A stretch of 33,337 nt of DNA from Gammaproteobacteria bacterium (GTDB taxonomy: Bacteria > Pseudomonadota > Gammaproteobacteria > Arenicellales > Spongiicolonaceae), in assembly GCA_028817275.1 (NCBI GenBank), contig JAPPPZ010000139.1:1-33337 (forward strand), read 5' to 3'. Shown in pieces: positions 21,655 to 30,121 of the stretch. The notes beneath the pieces were generated by a model. It was not told where the DNA came from and did no database searches. It worked only from the letters and a program-made list of their open reading frames with translations. Both the position numbers and the translations under genes were made by a program. Every line of letters starts with the position of its first letter. Within the stretch, counting starts at the first letter, position 1.

Positions 21655-22783
21655 GGTTTGCCTCCGGCGCCAAAATGTTTGCGCTGATGTCCGCAACCCG
21701 GCGCAGGCCGGTGAGGGCGAGGGTGAGGCTCACCTCTTCGGCAAGGATGTCCACGATTCTCACAAGCCCCTTTTCTGCGGCGGCGCCGATGGCGAACAGC
21801 AGCGGACGGCCCACCATGACGTAATCAGCGCCGCAGGCCAGCGCCTTGACCACATCCTCGCCGCTGCGGATGCCGCTGTCAAACACCAGCGGATAGCCGC
21901 CGCCCACCGCCCGGCGGATCCCAGGCAGCGCCTGGATTGCCGGCGGCGCGCTGTTGAGTTGGCGGCCGCCATGGTTGGATACGTAAACCCCGTCGGCGCC
22001 GGCGTCGCGAATGCGCAGCGCATCATCCGCCGACATCACGCCTTTAACCAGCAACTTGCCCGGCCACCGGTCGCGCAACCGCCTGAGAAATCTCATGTCG
22101 GCGGCGCGGCTCTCGGCGCGCACAAAATCGCGGCCGGATTCCGAGGTGGCATAATTCATCGGCCGGGCAACGCCGGCGGCGGCAACGGCCAGCGACCAGC
22201 GCGGGCGGGCGGCGAAGTCCGCCAACTGTTTCAGCCCCATGCGAAACGGCACCTTAAAACCGTTGCGCTCATCGCGCCGCCGCCAAGCCAATACCGGCAC
22301 GTCGGCGGTCAACACCAGCACCCGGTAGCCGGCATCGCGCGCGCGGCGCACCAGTTCCATGGTGAACTCTTCGGCCAGGCCGGCATACAATTGAAACCAC
22401 GCGCGCCCGCCGCTGTGGCGGTGCATTTCCTCAAGGGAAGTGGACGCCGCGGTGGCCGTGCACAGCGGCACGCCGCGCCGCCGCGCCGCCCGCGCCAGCA
22501 TCATGTCGGCGCCGGGCCAGGCCAGATTGCACATGCCCATGGGCGCAAAGCCAAAAGGCAAGTCCATGGTCATGCCGAGCAGCGGCGTCCGCAGGTCGCG
22601 CGCTTCCACATCCGCCAGCACCCGCGGCAGCAGGCGGATGCGCCGCAGCGCATGCCGGTTAAGCATGCTCAGACTCTCATCGCCGGCGGCGCCGTCGACA
22701 AAATCAAACACCATCCGCGGCACCCGCCGGCGCGCCAGCCGCCTGGCATCGTCCACACTGTGAATCAAAGGCCCGCGATTCAT
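21647..22783 (-). CDS. FMN-dependent alpha-hydroxy-acid oxidase/dehydrogenase (LldD/MdlB family)
   Basis: The 378-residue TIM-barrel flavoprotein oxidises an L-2-hydroxyacid to the 2-oxoacid. Family markers are PRMVFDFVDGAAGDE near the N-terminus, PFGFAPMGMCNLAWPGAD, QLYAG (Y133 region), K247 in KLLVKGVM, and the catalytic H271 with R274 in YVSNHGGRQLNS. FDSGIRSGEDVVKALACGA binds the FMN phosphate. The SNHGGRQ block is complete, so the enzyme should be active; lactate, glycolate, mandelate or a longer hydroxyacid are possible. The frame runs on upstream through the MFS gene, but the ATG at 22783 forms a 4-bp overlap with the MFS stop and matches the family start. Confidence 0.9.
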   Translation of the reverse strand: MNRGPLIHSVDDARRLARRRVPRMVFDFVDGAAGDESLSMLNRHALRRIRLLPRVLADVEARDLRTPLLGMTMDLPFGFAPMGMCNLAWPGADMMLARAARRRGVPLCTATAASTSLEEMHRHSGGRAWFQLYAGLAEEFTMELVRRARDAGYRVLVLTADVPVLAWRRRDERNGFKVPFRMGLKQLADFAARPRWSLAVAAAGVARPMNYATSESGRDFVRAESRAADMRFLRRLRDRWPGKLLVKGVMSADDALRIRDAGADGVYVSNHGGRQLNSAPPAIQALPGIRRAVGGGYPLVFDSGIRSGEDVVKALACGADYVMVGRPLLFAIGAAAEKGLVRIVDILAEEVSLTLALTGLRRVADISANILAPEANHG

Positions 22784-23964
22784 GACTGCGCCCGCACCCA
22801 TGGCCGCCGGCGCAGCAGCAGCCACAGCGTCAACAGCAGCGCCACGCCGATGAACGGCAGCGCCGCCAGGTTCAAGGCGTGCCAGCCGAGGCCGCTGTAC
22901 AGGGCGGCGGTGCTGAGGGCGGTGGCGGTGGTGGCGCCGCTGACCAGGAAATCGTTGACGCCCTGGGTCTTGGCTTTTTCGCTGGGACGGTAAACCTCGG
23001 TGAGCAACGTGGTGCCGCCGATGTAGAGGAAGTTCCAGCCGACGCCAAGCAGCACCAGGCCGCTCCAGAAGTGGGCGACGCTGGTGCCGGTGTAAGCGGC
23101 GGTGACGGCGGCGAACAGCAGGACGGCGCCGGCGGCCATCACCGCCAGCACGCCGCAGCGGCGGATGAGGCGGCCGGTGAAGAAGGACGGCGCAAACATG
23201 CCGAGCACATGCCACTGGATGGCGAAAGCGGCGTCGGTGAAGCCGTGGCCGTGGTGCTGCATGGCGAGGGGGCTTGCGGTCATCAGCACGTTCATCACGC
23301 CGTAGGCGATCATGGCCCCGGCGGCGGCGACGATGAAGGCCGGCTGGGCGGCGATGGCCGCCATGGCGCGGCCGCCGCCGGCGCGCTCCTCCATGCCGGG
23401 GCGCGGAATGCGCGTCCACCACAGCAGGGCGAAGGCAACGGAGTAGAGAATGGCGATGGCAAGGTAGCCGCCGGCGAACTCGGCGCCGCCGAACCAGTCG
23501 CGGGTGGCGCGCGCCAGGTTGGGCCCGGTGAACGCCGCCACCACGCCGCCGGCCATGACCAGGGAAATGGCGGTGCTTTTGAAGTCGGCCGCGGCCGCAT
23601 CGGCGGCGGCGAAGCGGTAGAAGACGGCGAAGGCGCCGCACACGCCGAGCAGGCCGTGGCCGATGCAGAACAAAATAAAACTCTGCCCGGCGATGCCGGT
23701 GGCTGCGACCGCGCCGCCGGCGATGCCGAGGCCGGCGCCGAGCAGGAAACCGCTGCGGCGGCCGGCGTACTTCATGAACAGCGAGGCCGGAATGGTGCTC
23801 AGCATATTCATGCCGAACATCAGGCCCAGCGGAACGGTGGCCAGCGCCGGAAAACCGCCGGGCGCGAGGGCGGCGCCGACCAGAAACGAAGTGGCAATCA
23901 TCAGCGAGTTGGACGACATCCACAGCGCCTGGCACGACGAGAGGAGGAAAATATTGCGTTTCAT
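22780..23964 (-). CDS. Major facilitator superfamily transporter
   Basis: The 394-residue inner-membrane protein has about 12 hydrophobic segments with the MFS motif-A-like loop MKYAGRRSGFLLGAGLG between helices 2 and 3, and a second-half equivalent FTGRLIRRCGVLAVM. Substrate unknown; uptake of the compound degraded by the downstream dehydrogenase and TPP enzyme is plausible. The stop overlaps the next gene's ATG by 4 bp, and icmF ends 52 bp upstream. The GAGGAGG sequence on the minus strand shortly before the ATG at 23964 could not be confirmed as a well-spaced ribosome site. Confidence 0.87.
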   Translation of the reverse strand: MKRNIFLLSSCQALWMSSNSLMIATSFLVGAALAPGGFPALATVPLGLMFGMNMLSTIPASLFMKYAGRRSGFLLGAGLGIAGGAVAATGIAGQSFILFCIGHGLLGVCGAFAVFYRFAAADAAAADFKSTAISLVMAGGVVAAFTGPNLARATRDWFGGAEFAGGYLAIAILYSVAFALLWWTRIPRPGMEERAGGGRAMAAIAAQPAFIVAAAGAMIAYGVMNVLMTASPLAMQHHGHGFTDAAFAIQWHVLGMFAPSFFTGRLIRRCGVLAVMAAGAVLLFAAVTAAYTGTSVAHFWSGLVLLGVGWNFLYIGGTTLLTEVYRPSEKAKTQGVNDFLVSGATTATALSTAALYSGLGWHALNLAALPFIGVALLLTLWLLLRRRPWVRAQS

Positions 23965-24016
23965 TTGCGCTCAGAAAGCGGCGGGGGGCGGTGAGGGTGA
24001 GGGCGGCGCCGGCCGC

Positions 24017-27000
24017 TTACATGTTTCTGCGGTATTCCCCGCCGACGGCGAACATGGCATCGGTGATTTGGCCGAGGGAGCAGCAGCGGACGGCGTGCAT
24101 TAACTCGGCGAACACGTTTTTGCCGCCGGCCGCGGCCTGTTGAATTTTGCGCAGGGCGGCATCGCTTTCATTCGCATGCGCTTTGGTGAAGGCGCGCAGC
24201 CGTGAAATCTGGTCGTCCTTTTCCTCATCCGAGGAGCGCGCCAACTCCATCGCCGCACCCTCGCCCTCCGCCGGCGCCGCCGGGTTGAGAAACGTGTTGA
24301 CGCCGATGATTGGCAGGCTGCCGTCGTGCTTTTTGCGCTCGTAGAGCATGGACTCGTCCTGAATTTTGCCGCGCTGGTAGCCGGTCTCCATGGCGCCCAG
24401 CACGCCGCCGCGCTCCGACAGGCGGCGGAACTCGGCCAGCACCGCCTGCTCCACCAGGTCGGTCAACTCGTCAATGATGAAACTTCCCTGCAGCGGGTTT
24501 TCGTTGCGCGCCAGGCCCCACTCGCGGTTGATGACCATCTGAATTGCCAGCGCGCGGCGCACCGAATCCTCGGTGGGGGTGGTGAATGCCTCGTTGTGGG
24601 CGTTGGTGTGCAAACTGTTGCAGTTGTCGTAAACCGCGATCAGCGCCTGCAGCGTGGTGCGGATGTCGTTGAAGTTCATCTCGCGCGCGTGCAGCGAACG
24701 GCCCGAGGTTTGGATGTGGTATTTCAATTTGCAACTGCGCTCGGCGGCGGCGTATTTATCGCGCAGGGCCACCGCCCAGATGCGCCGCGCGACGCGGCCC
24801 ATGACGGTGTATTCCGGATCCATGCCGTTGGAAAAAAAGAACGACAGATTCGGCGCAAAGTCGTCGATGCGCATGCCGCGCGCCAGGTAACTTTCGACGT
24901 AGGTGAAGCCGTTGGCCAGGGTGAAGGCGAGTTGGGTGATGGGATTGGCGCCGGCTTCGGCGATGTGGTAGCCGGAAATGGACACCGAATAAAAGTTGCG
25001 CACTTCATAGTCGGTGAAGAACTGCTGAATGTCGCCCATCATGCGCAAACTGAATTCGGTGGAGAAGATGCAGGTGTTCTGCCCCTGGTCCTCTTTCAGG
25101 ATGTCGGCCTGCACCGTGCCGCGCACATTGCGCAGCGTCCACGCATGAATTTCCGCGCGCTCTTTTTCATGCGGCGCGCGGCCGTGCTCTTTTTCAAAGC
25201 GCGCCTCCTGCTGGGCGAATGCGGTGTTCAAAAACATGGCCAAAATGGCCGGCGCCGGGCCGTTGATGGTCATGGACACCGAAGTCAGCGGGTCGCACAA
25301 GTCAAAACCGCCGTACAGAACTTTCATGTCGTCCAGCGTGGCGATGGACACGCCGGAGTTGCCGACTTTGCCGTAAATGTCCGGGCGCTCGTCGGGGTCG
25401 CGGCCGTACAGCGTCACCGAGTCAAAAGCCGTGGACAAACGTTTGGCCGCCGAATTCTGCGACAGGTACTTAAAACGCTTGTTGGTGCGCGCCGGCCCGC
25501 CCTCGCCGGCGAACATGCGCGTCGGGTCCTCGTTGCCGCGCTTGAAGGCGAACACCCCGGCGGTGTAGGGAAAACGCCCGGGCAAATTTTCCCGCATCAG
25601 CCAGCGCAGCAAATCGCCGTCATCGCTGTAATGCGGCAGCGCAATTTTCGGCACCCGCAGGCCGGCCAGGGAAACCCCGGCCAGGGCCGATTCAGCCTCA
25701 CCCTCGCCGCCGGCACGGTAGCGCCGCGCCACCGCCGGCCACTCGCGCAGCATCTTGCGGCTGTTTTCATCCAGCGCGGTTTCGCTGTCGGCCAGCGCGG
25801 CTTCCATCTCGGCAACAGCGCCCCCGGCGGCCCCGCGCTCGCGCAGTAACTTCACCGACTCGCGCAAGTGCAGCAGGCGGCGGGCGGCGGCGGCCTGCTG
25901 TTCGGCGCGGGCGTGGTATGCGTCGACGGCGCCGGCGATTTCCAGCAGATACTGCTGCCGCGCCGGGGGGATAATTGTCTTCTGCGCATCGTCCGCCGCC
26001 GGCGCGGGAAGTTTGCCCGGCGATTTCGGCAGCCCGCGCCCGGCCAGCGCCGCGACTAATGCGCGGTATAAAACGGTCACGCCGGCATCATTAAAATGCG
26101 CGGCCATGGTGCCGAACACCGGCATCGACTCGGCCGGCTCGGCGAAGTCGCCGCGGTTGCGCTGCACTTGCTTGCGCACGTCGCGCAAGGCATCGGCGGC
26201 GCCTTTGCGCTCAAATTTGTTGATGGCGACAAAGTCGGCGAAATCCAGCATGTCGATTTTCTCCAGTTGACTCGCCGCGCCGAACTCCGGGGTCATCACG
26301 TACAGTGACAGGTCCGCTTTTTCCGCAATGGCCGAATCGCCCTGGCCGATGCCCGGCGTTTCCACAATCACCAGGTCAAAGCCGGACACTTTGGCCAGGT
26401 TCACAACATCATCCAGCGCCGCCGGCATGCCGCCGCGCGCGCTGCGGGTGGCGAGGGAGCGCATGTAAATTTGCGGCGCGTTGATGGCGTTCATGCGGAT
26501 GCGGTCGCCGAGCAGCGCGCCGCCGCTCTTGCGCCGCGACGGGTCCACGGCGAACACGGCGATGCGCAAACCGCCGCCATAGTCCAGCCGGAAGCGGACG
26601 ATTAACTCATCGGTGAGCGAGGACTTGCCGGCGCCGCCGGTACCGGTGATGCCGAGCACCGGAACGGTGGACTTTTTTGCCTGGGCCTCCAACCGCTTAA
26701 GCGCGGCGGTGGTTGCAGCGGCGTTTTCAATGGCGCTGATGCACCGGGCGAGGCTCGGGAAGCCGGATTCGCCACCGTCACCGTGGAAGTCGTGAACTTG
26801 ACCGTCCCAATGACGGTGGCGCGGCGAGACTCGTGACAGCATGTCGTCGATCATTCCCTGCAGGCCCAGGGTGTGGCCGTCCTCCGGCGAATAGATGCGC
26901 GCCACGCCGTAGTCGTGCAGCGCGGCGATTTCGGCATCGGTAATGACGCCGCCGCCGCCGCCGAACACGCAAACCTCACCGCCGCCCCCGGCGCGCAGCA

Positions 27001-27292
27001 TGTCCACCATGTAGCGGAAATATTCCACATGGCCGCCCTGGTAGGAACTGACGGCGATGGCATCGGCGTCCTCTTGCACCGCGGCGGTGACGATCTCGCG
27101 CACCGAACGGTTGTGGCCGAGGTGGACCACTTCCGCGCCCGAGGCCTGCAGCAGGCGGCGCATGATGTTGATGGATGCATCGTGGCCGTCAAACAAACTG
27201 GCGGCGGTGACAAAGCGCGGCGCGCGCGCCGCTTCAGCCGGGGCGATGGCGCCCGCGACGGCGGCGGATTTGACGGTGCTGGCAACTCTCAT
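24017..27292 (-). CDS. icmF: Fused isobutyryl-CoA mutase IcmF (B12 domain, G-protein chaperone and mutase)
   Basis: This 1091-residue adenosylcobalamin enzyme interconverts isobutyryl-CoA and n-butyryl-CoA (some members act on isovaleryl/pivalyl-CoA). The order is that of IcmF: B12-binding domain first (residues about 25-155; base-off ligand H37 in FDGHDAS), then a MeaI-type GTPase with P-loop GITGTGGAGKSS (214-225) and SFDL-like switch regions (IVETPGIGQGDSA), a linker, and a C-terminal TIM-barrel mutase beginning near LPGRFPYTAGVFAFKR. GTVQADILKEDQGQNTCIF carries the glutamine typical of isobutyryl-CoA mutases, not the arginine of methylmalonyl-CoA mutase. The built-in GTPase protects and reloads the cofactor. 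A MerR gene is divergent and the catabolic genes follow, so icmF probably heads the operon. Confidence 0.93.
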   Translation of the reverse strand: MRVASTVKSAAVAGAIAPAEAARAPRFVTAASLFDGHDASINIMRRLLQASGAEVVHLGHNRSVREIVTAAVQEDADAIAVSSYQGGHVEYFRYMVDMLRAGGGGEVCVFGGGGGVITDAEIAALHDYGVARIYSPEDGHTLGLQGMIDDMLSRVSPRHRHWDGQVHDFHGDGGESGFPSLARCISAIENAAATTAALKRLEAQAKKSTVPVLGITGTGGAGKSSLTDELIVRFRLDYGGGLRIAVFAVDPSRRKSGGALLGDRIRMNAINAPQIYMRSLATRSARGGMPAALDDVVNLAKVSGFDLVIVETPGIGQGDSAIAEKADLSLYVMTPEFGAASQLEKIDMLDFADFVAINKFERKGAADALRDVRKQVQRNRGDFAEPAESMPVFGTMAAHFNDAGVTVLYRALVAALAGRGLPKSPGKLPAPAADDAQKTIIPPARQQYLLEIAGAVDAYHARAEQQAAAARRLLHLRESVKLLRERGAAGGAVAEMEAALADSETALDENSRKMLREWPAVARRYRAGGEGEAESALAGVSLAGLRVPKIALPHYSDDGDLLRWLMRENLPGRFPYTAGVFAFKRGNEDPTRMFAGEGGPARTNKRFKYLSQNSAAKRLSTAFDSVTLYGRDPDERPDIYGKVGNSGVSIATLDDMKVLYGGFDLCDPLTSVSMTINGPAPAILAMFLNTAFAQQEARFEKEHGRAPHEKERAEIHAWTLRNVRGTVQADILKEDQGQNTCIFSTEFSLRMMGDIQQFFTDYEVRNFYSVSISGYHIAEAGANPITQLAFTLANGFTYVESYLARGMRIDDFAPNLSFFFSNGMDPEYTVMGRVARRIWAVALRDKYAAAERSCKLKYHIQTSGRSLHAREMNFNDIRTTLQALIAVYDNCNSLHTNAHNEAFTTPTEDSVRRALAIQMVINREWGLARNENPLQGSFIIDELTDLVEQAVLAEFRRLSERGGVLGAMETGYQRGKIQDESMLYERKKHDGSLPIIGVNTFLNPAAPAEGEGAAMELARSSDEEKDDQISRLRAFTKAHANESDAALRKIQQAAAGGKNVFAELMHAVRCCSLGQITDAMFAVGGEYRRNM

Positions 27293-27359
27293 GGCGCAAA
27301 CTTGAAACGGCGGCTGGATAAAAATAAACTATAACCCACGCCCGCCGCAAGCCGCCGCC
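27293..27359. promoter_or_regulatory. Divergent icmF/merR regulatory region
   Basis: The 67-bp spacer holds an A+T-rich core (27317-27335) in otherwise GC-rich DNA. Plus-strand TATAAC (27330-27335) could be the merR -10, 24 nt before its ATG. Minus-strand TATAGT (27333-27328) could be the icmF -10. The two boxes overlap, so one regulator bound here could control both directions. An imperfect inverted repeat, GGATAAA/TATAACC (27316-27337), is a candidate operator. Confidence 0.4.
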
Positions 27360-27737
27360 ATGAGCAAGAAAACCTTCACCATCACCGACCTGTCGCGGGA
27401 GTTTGACCTGACCACCCGCGCCATTCGCTTCTACGAGGACTGCGGCCTGCTCTCCCCCGGGCGCAAAGGCCGCACCCGCATCTACAGCCCCCGCCAGCGC
27501 GTGCGCCTGAAACTGATTTTGCGCGGCAAGCGGCTCGGCTTTTCGCTGAAAGAAATTCAGGAAGTGCTGGACATGTACGACGCCGACTGCGGCGAGGCCG
27601 GGCAGTTGAAATTTCTCATGCAGAAAATCCGCGAGCGGCGCGATTATCTGCATGTGCAGAAACAGGACATTGAGGCGACGTTGCGCGATTTGCGGGAGAT
27701 TGAGGAGGAGTGTTTGCGGCGGTTGCACTCCATGTAA
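27360..27737 (+). CDS. MerR-family transcriptional regulator, LiuR-like
   Basis: The 125-residue protein has the MerR winged helix-turn-helix at the N-terminus (FTITDLSREFDLTTRAIRFY, then GLLSPGRKGRTRIYSPR), the conserved RLKLILRGKRLGFSLKEIQEVL block, and a C-terminal antiparallel coiled coil (about 85-120). It lacks a cysteine pair typical of metal sensors in the C-terminal loop. It resembles the LiuR/PA2016-type group that regulates branched-chain acyl-CoA catabolism in gammaproteobacteria, which fits the divergent isobutyryl-CoA mutase. It probably controls icmF and itself from the shared 67-bp spacer. The ATG at 27360 has no Shine-Dalgarno. The type I restriction locus begins 10 bp after its stop. 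Confidence 0.88.
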   Translation: MSKKTFTITDLSREFDLTTRAIRFYEDCGLLSPGRKGRTRIYSPRQRVRLKLILRGKRLGFSLKEIQEVLDMYDADCGEAGQLKFLMQKIRERRDYLHVQKQDIEATLRDLREIEEECLRRLHSM

Positions 27738-27747
27738 CGGTGGCGCA

Positions 27748-28401
27748 ATGCCGCTCAGCGAAGCCGACACCCGCGCCAAACTCATCACGCCCGCGCTGCA
27801 CCGGCGCGGGTGGGGGGAGGAGCATATCCGCCGCGAGCAGACGCGCGGGGCGGTTGAACTGGTGGGCAGAACGGCGCGCCGGCGGCGGCGCGGGCGCACC
27901 GATTATGTGCTGCGCATGAAAGTCCGGGGCGGCGGGCAGCCGGTGGCGGTGGCGCTGCTCGAGGCGAAGAAGGAAAGCGAATTGCCGGGCCATGGACTGG
28001 AGCAGGCGAAGAAATACTGCGCGCTGTTTCATGTGCGGTTTGCGTTCTCGTCCAACGGGCATCAGTTCGTGGAATACGACCACTCCACCGGCAAGACCGG
28101 CAAAGCGAAGCCCATGGAGCAATTCCCCCGCCCGGAAGCGCTGCGCCGCCGTTATGAAGCGGGCCTGGATTTCAGTTTGAGCGACGCCGCGGCCAAACCG
28201 TTGCTGAATGCCCTACGCCGGCGGCGAGGGCACCCGGCGTTATTACCAGGACGCCGCCATCCGCGCCGCGCTGGAAAAAATCGCGCGTTGCGAAAAGCAG
28301 GGCGAAGCCAAACGCCTTCTGCTCAGCCTGGCCACCGGCACCGGCAAAACCTTCATCGCCGTGAATTTGTTGAAGCGCATCGCCGACGCCGGGCAACTTA
28401 A
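27748..28401 (+). CDS. hsdR: HsdR N-terminal part (type I restriction nuclease domain), frameshifted
   Basis: The first ~153 residues are the N-terminal nuclease domain of a type I restriction subunit: SEADTRAKLITPALHRRGW at the start and the PD-(D/E)xK site with D52 in TDYVL and E72-A-K74 in ALLEAKKE, followed by the EQAKKY motif. From about 28207 this frame becomes meaningless (RRRRGHPALLPGRR) while the +1 frame continues the protein at MPYAGGEGTRRYYQDAAI. Removing one base around CTGAATGCC (28204-28212) would fuse the two into one ~785-residue HsdR. There is no homopolymer at the junction. The end at 28401 is therefore artefactual. The ATG at 27748 lies 10 bp after merR. Confidence 0.8.
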   Translation: MPLSEADTRAKLITPALHRRGWGEEHIRREQTRGAVELVGRTARRRRRGRTDYVLRMKVRGGGQPVAVALLEAKKESELPGHGLEQAKKYCALFHVRFAFSSNGHQFVEYDHSTGKTGKAKPMEQFPRPEALRRRYEAGLDFSLSDAAAKPLLNALRRRRGHPALLPGRRHPRRAGKNRALRKAGRSQTPSAQPGHRHRQNLHRREFVEAHRRRRAT

Positions 28402-30103
28402 GCGCGCATTGTTTGTCTGCGACCGCGACGAATTGCGCGCCCAAGCCAACGCCGCCTTCAACAATGTGTTCGGCGCCGACGCGGCGATTGCCGAGCGCGA
28501 CACCGACGGCGGCAACGCGGCCCGCAACGCCCGCGTGCATATCGCCACCTACCAGACCCTCGGCGTGGACTTTGATGACGGCGATGCGAGTTTTCTTTCC
28601 AAACACTACCCGCCCGACCATTTCAGCCACATCGTCATCGACGAATGCCACCGTTCGGCGTGGAACAAGTGGTCGCAGGTGCTGACGCGCAACCCAAACG
28701 CGGCGCATATCGGCCTCACCGCCACCCCGCGCATCGTCACCGGGCGCGGCGACGACGCGCAACTGGACGCGGAAATCACCCGCAACAATCTGGACTATTT
28801 CGGCGCGCCGGTGTACGAATACGGCATCACCCAGGGCACCGAAGACGGCTACCTGGCCGCCTGCGTCATTCGCAAAAAGCGCGTCAATTTGGATGCGCGG
28901 GACATCACCCGCCCGGAAATCATCGCGCGCGAGCCGCGCCATGCGGGAACCGGCCGCCGCCTCAGCGCAGAGGAAGTCAAAGAGTGGTACAACCGCTACC
29001 GCTACGACGACATTCTCATGCTGCCCGACCGGGTGCGGGAAATGTGCGCCGACTTTTTCAACGCCCTGCTGGAAAGCGGCGGCGGCCCGGAACAAAAGAG
29101 CATCATTTTCTGCGTGCGCGATTCGCACGCCGATGCGGTGGCCGCGGCAATGAACAACTTATACGCCGATTGGTGCGGGCAAAACCGCCGCGCGCGCAAA
29201 GCGACTTACGCTTTCAAATGCACCGCCGCCGCCGACGGCAACCGCGAACTGCCCGACTTGCGCGCGGCAAGCAACCACCACTTCATCGCCGCCACCGTCG
29301 ACCTGCTGAGCACCGGCGTGGATGTGCCGTGCGTGAACAACATCGCGTTCTTCCGCTACCTGCGCTCGCCCATCAGTTTGTACCAGATGCTCGGCCGCGG
29401 CACGCGCATCGACGAAGCCAGCGGCAAGTTGATGTTCACCGTCCACGACTACACCGACGCCACCGACCTGCTCGGCCGCGATTTGGCAACGCCGCCGCCA
29501 AGGCAGTCGGCCGGTGGCGGCGGCGGCGATGCGCCGGTCACCGTGTCGGTGGAGGATTTTGAAGTGCATGTCGCCGACACCGGCAGTTATGTCATGGCGC
29601 GGGAAAACGGCCGCGAGACGCGCATCCCGATGGACGAGTACTTGCGCCGTTTCGCCGCGCGCCTGATTGCGGAAGCGCCCACCGTGGACGAACTGCGCCG
29701 CCGCTGGGTGGCGCCGGCGGCGCGCCAGCAGTTGCTGGAAACCCTGCGCGCGGTCGGCTGCTCGGCGGCGGTGGTGCAACTGTTGCGGCAGATGGAGGAC
29801 TACGACCTCTACGACATCCTCGCCGACCTCGGCTTCGGCCTGTCGCCCCGCACCCGCCGCGAGCGCGCCGGCGCCTTCACCTACAAAAACCAGCCGTGGC
29901 TGGCCAACCTGCCGCCGCAAACCGCCGCCGCCGTGCGCGCCATTGTCGGCCAGTTCGAAAAAGGCGGCACCGACGAGTTGGAAAACCAGCGCATCTTCCA
30001 AACCCCGGCCGTGGCCGCGGCCGGCGGAATGGCGGCGTTGCGCGCCGGCGGCGAGCCGGGGCGGCTGCTGGCGGAGGCGAAAAGGCGGGTTTTTGCGGCT
30101 TGA
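28208..30103 (+). CDS. hsdR: HsdR motor and C-terminal part (DEAD-like translocase of type I restriction enzyme)
   Basis: The 631-residue frame holds the helicase-like motor: Walker A LATGTGKT (41-48), DECHRS (145-150), GLTATPR (169-175) and QMLGRGTRIDE (motif VI). A C-terminal domain ends in the family-typical K-R-x-F-A-A (AKRRVFAA). The motor pulls DNA through the complex before cleavage. The nuclease domain is encoded in another frame upstream, so as written this is either half of a frameshifted hsdR or, if translated from the ATG at 28208, a nuclease-less translocase. The DNA at its 3' end is one copy of the direct repeat that flanks the next two genes. Confidence 0.88.
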   Translation: MPYAGGEGTRRYYQDAAIRAALEKIARCEKQGEAKRLLLSLATGTGKTFIAVNLLKRIADAGQLKRALFVCDRDELRAQANAAFNNVFGADAAIAERDTDGGNAARNARVHIATYQTLGVDFDDGDASFLSKHYPPDHFSHIVIDECHRSAWNKWSQVLTRNPNAAHIGLTATPRIVTGRGDDAQLDAEITRNNLDYFGAPVYEYGITQGTEDGYLAACVIRKKRVNLDARDITRPEIIAREPRHAGTGRRLSAEEVKEWYNRYRYDDILMLPDRVREMCADFFNALLESGGGPEQKSIIFCVRDSHADAVAAAMNNLYADWCGQNRRARKATYAFKCTAAADGNRELPDLRAASNHHFIAATVDLLSTGVDVPCVNNIAFFRYLRSPISLYQMLGRGTRIDEASGKLMFTVHDYTDATDLLGRDLATPPPRQSAGGGGGDAPVTVSVEDFEVHVADTGSYVMARENGRETRIPMDEYLRRFAARLIAEAPTVDELRRRWVAPAARQQLLETLRAVGCSAAVVQLLRQMEDYDLYDILADLGFGLSPRTRRERAGAFTYKNQPWLANLPPQTAAAVRAIVGQFEKGGTDELENQRIFQTPAVAAAGGMAALRAGGEPGRLLAEAKRRVFAA

Positions 30104-30116
30104 AATTGGTATACTG
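30092..30116 (+). repeat. Direct repeat copy 1 (end of hsdR plus promoter)
   Basis: The sequence TTTGCGGCTTGAAA-TTGGTATACTG covers the last three codons and stop of hsdR and a -10 box. Copy 2 at 30841-30867 differs by a 2-nt insertion and one A/G change. The two copies bracket exactly the genes at 30122 and 30598. Confidence 0.75.
30110..30115 (+). promoter_or_regulatory. Predicted -10 box of a leaderless promoter
   Basis: TATACT is followed by GAACGA (6 nt) and the ATG at 30122. No Shine-Dalgarno exists. The box is within direct repeat copy 1. Confidence 0.5.
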
Positions 30117-30121
30117 AACGA

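Noticed and set aside
21239-22993. 584-residue open frame on the plus strand, antisense to the 2-hydroxyacid dehydrogenase and TPP genes
   Set aside because: It overlaps strongly supported genes with intact family motifs, its own translation is His/Arg/Ala-rich and without family features, and long antisense frames are expected in GC-rich DNA.
26750-26810. Another copy of the 21-bp repeat inside icmF (CCACCGTCACCGTGG-like sequence)
   Set aside because: A single partial match inside a well-aligned coding region without tandem copies; chance similarity is sufficient in GC-rich DNA.
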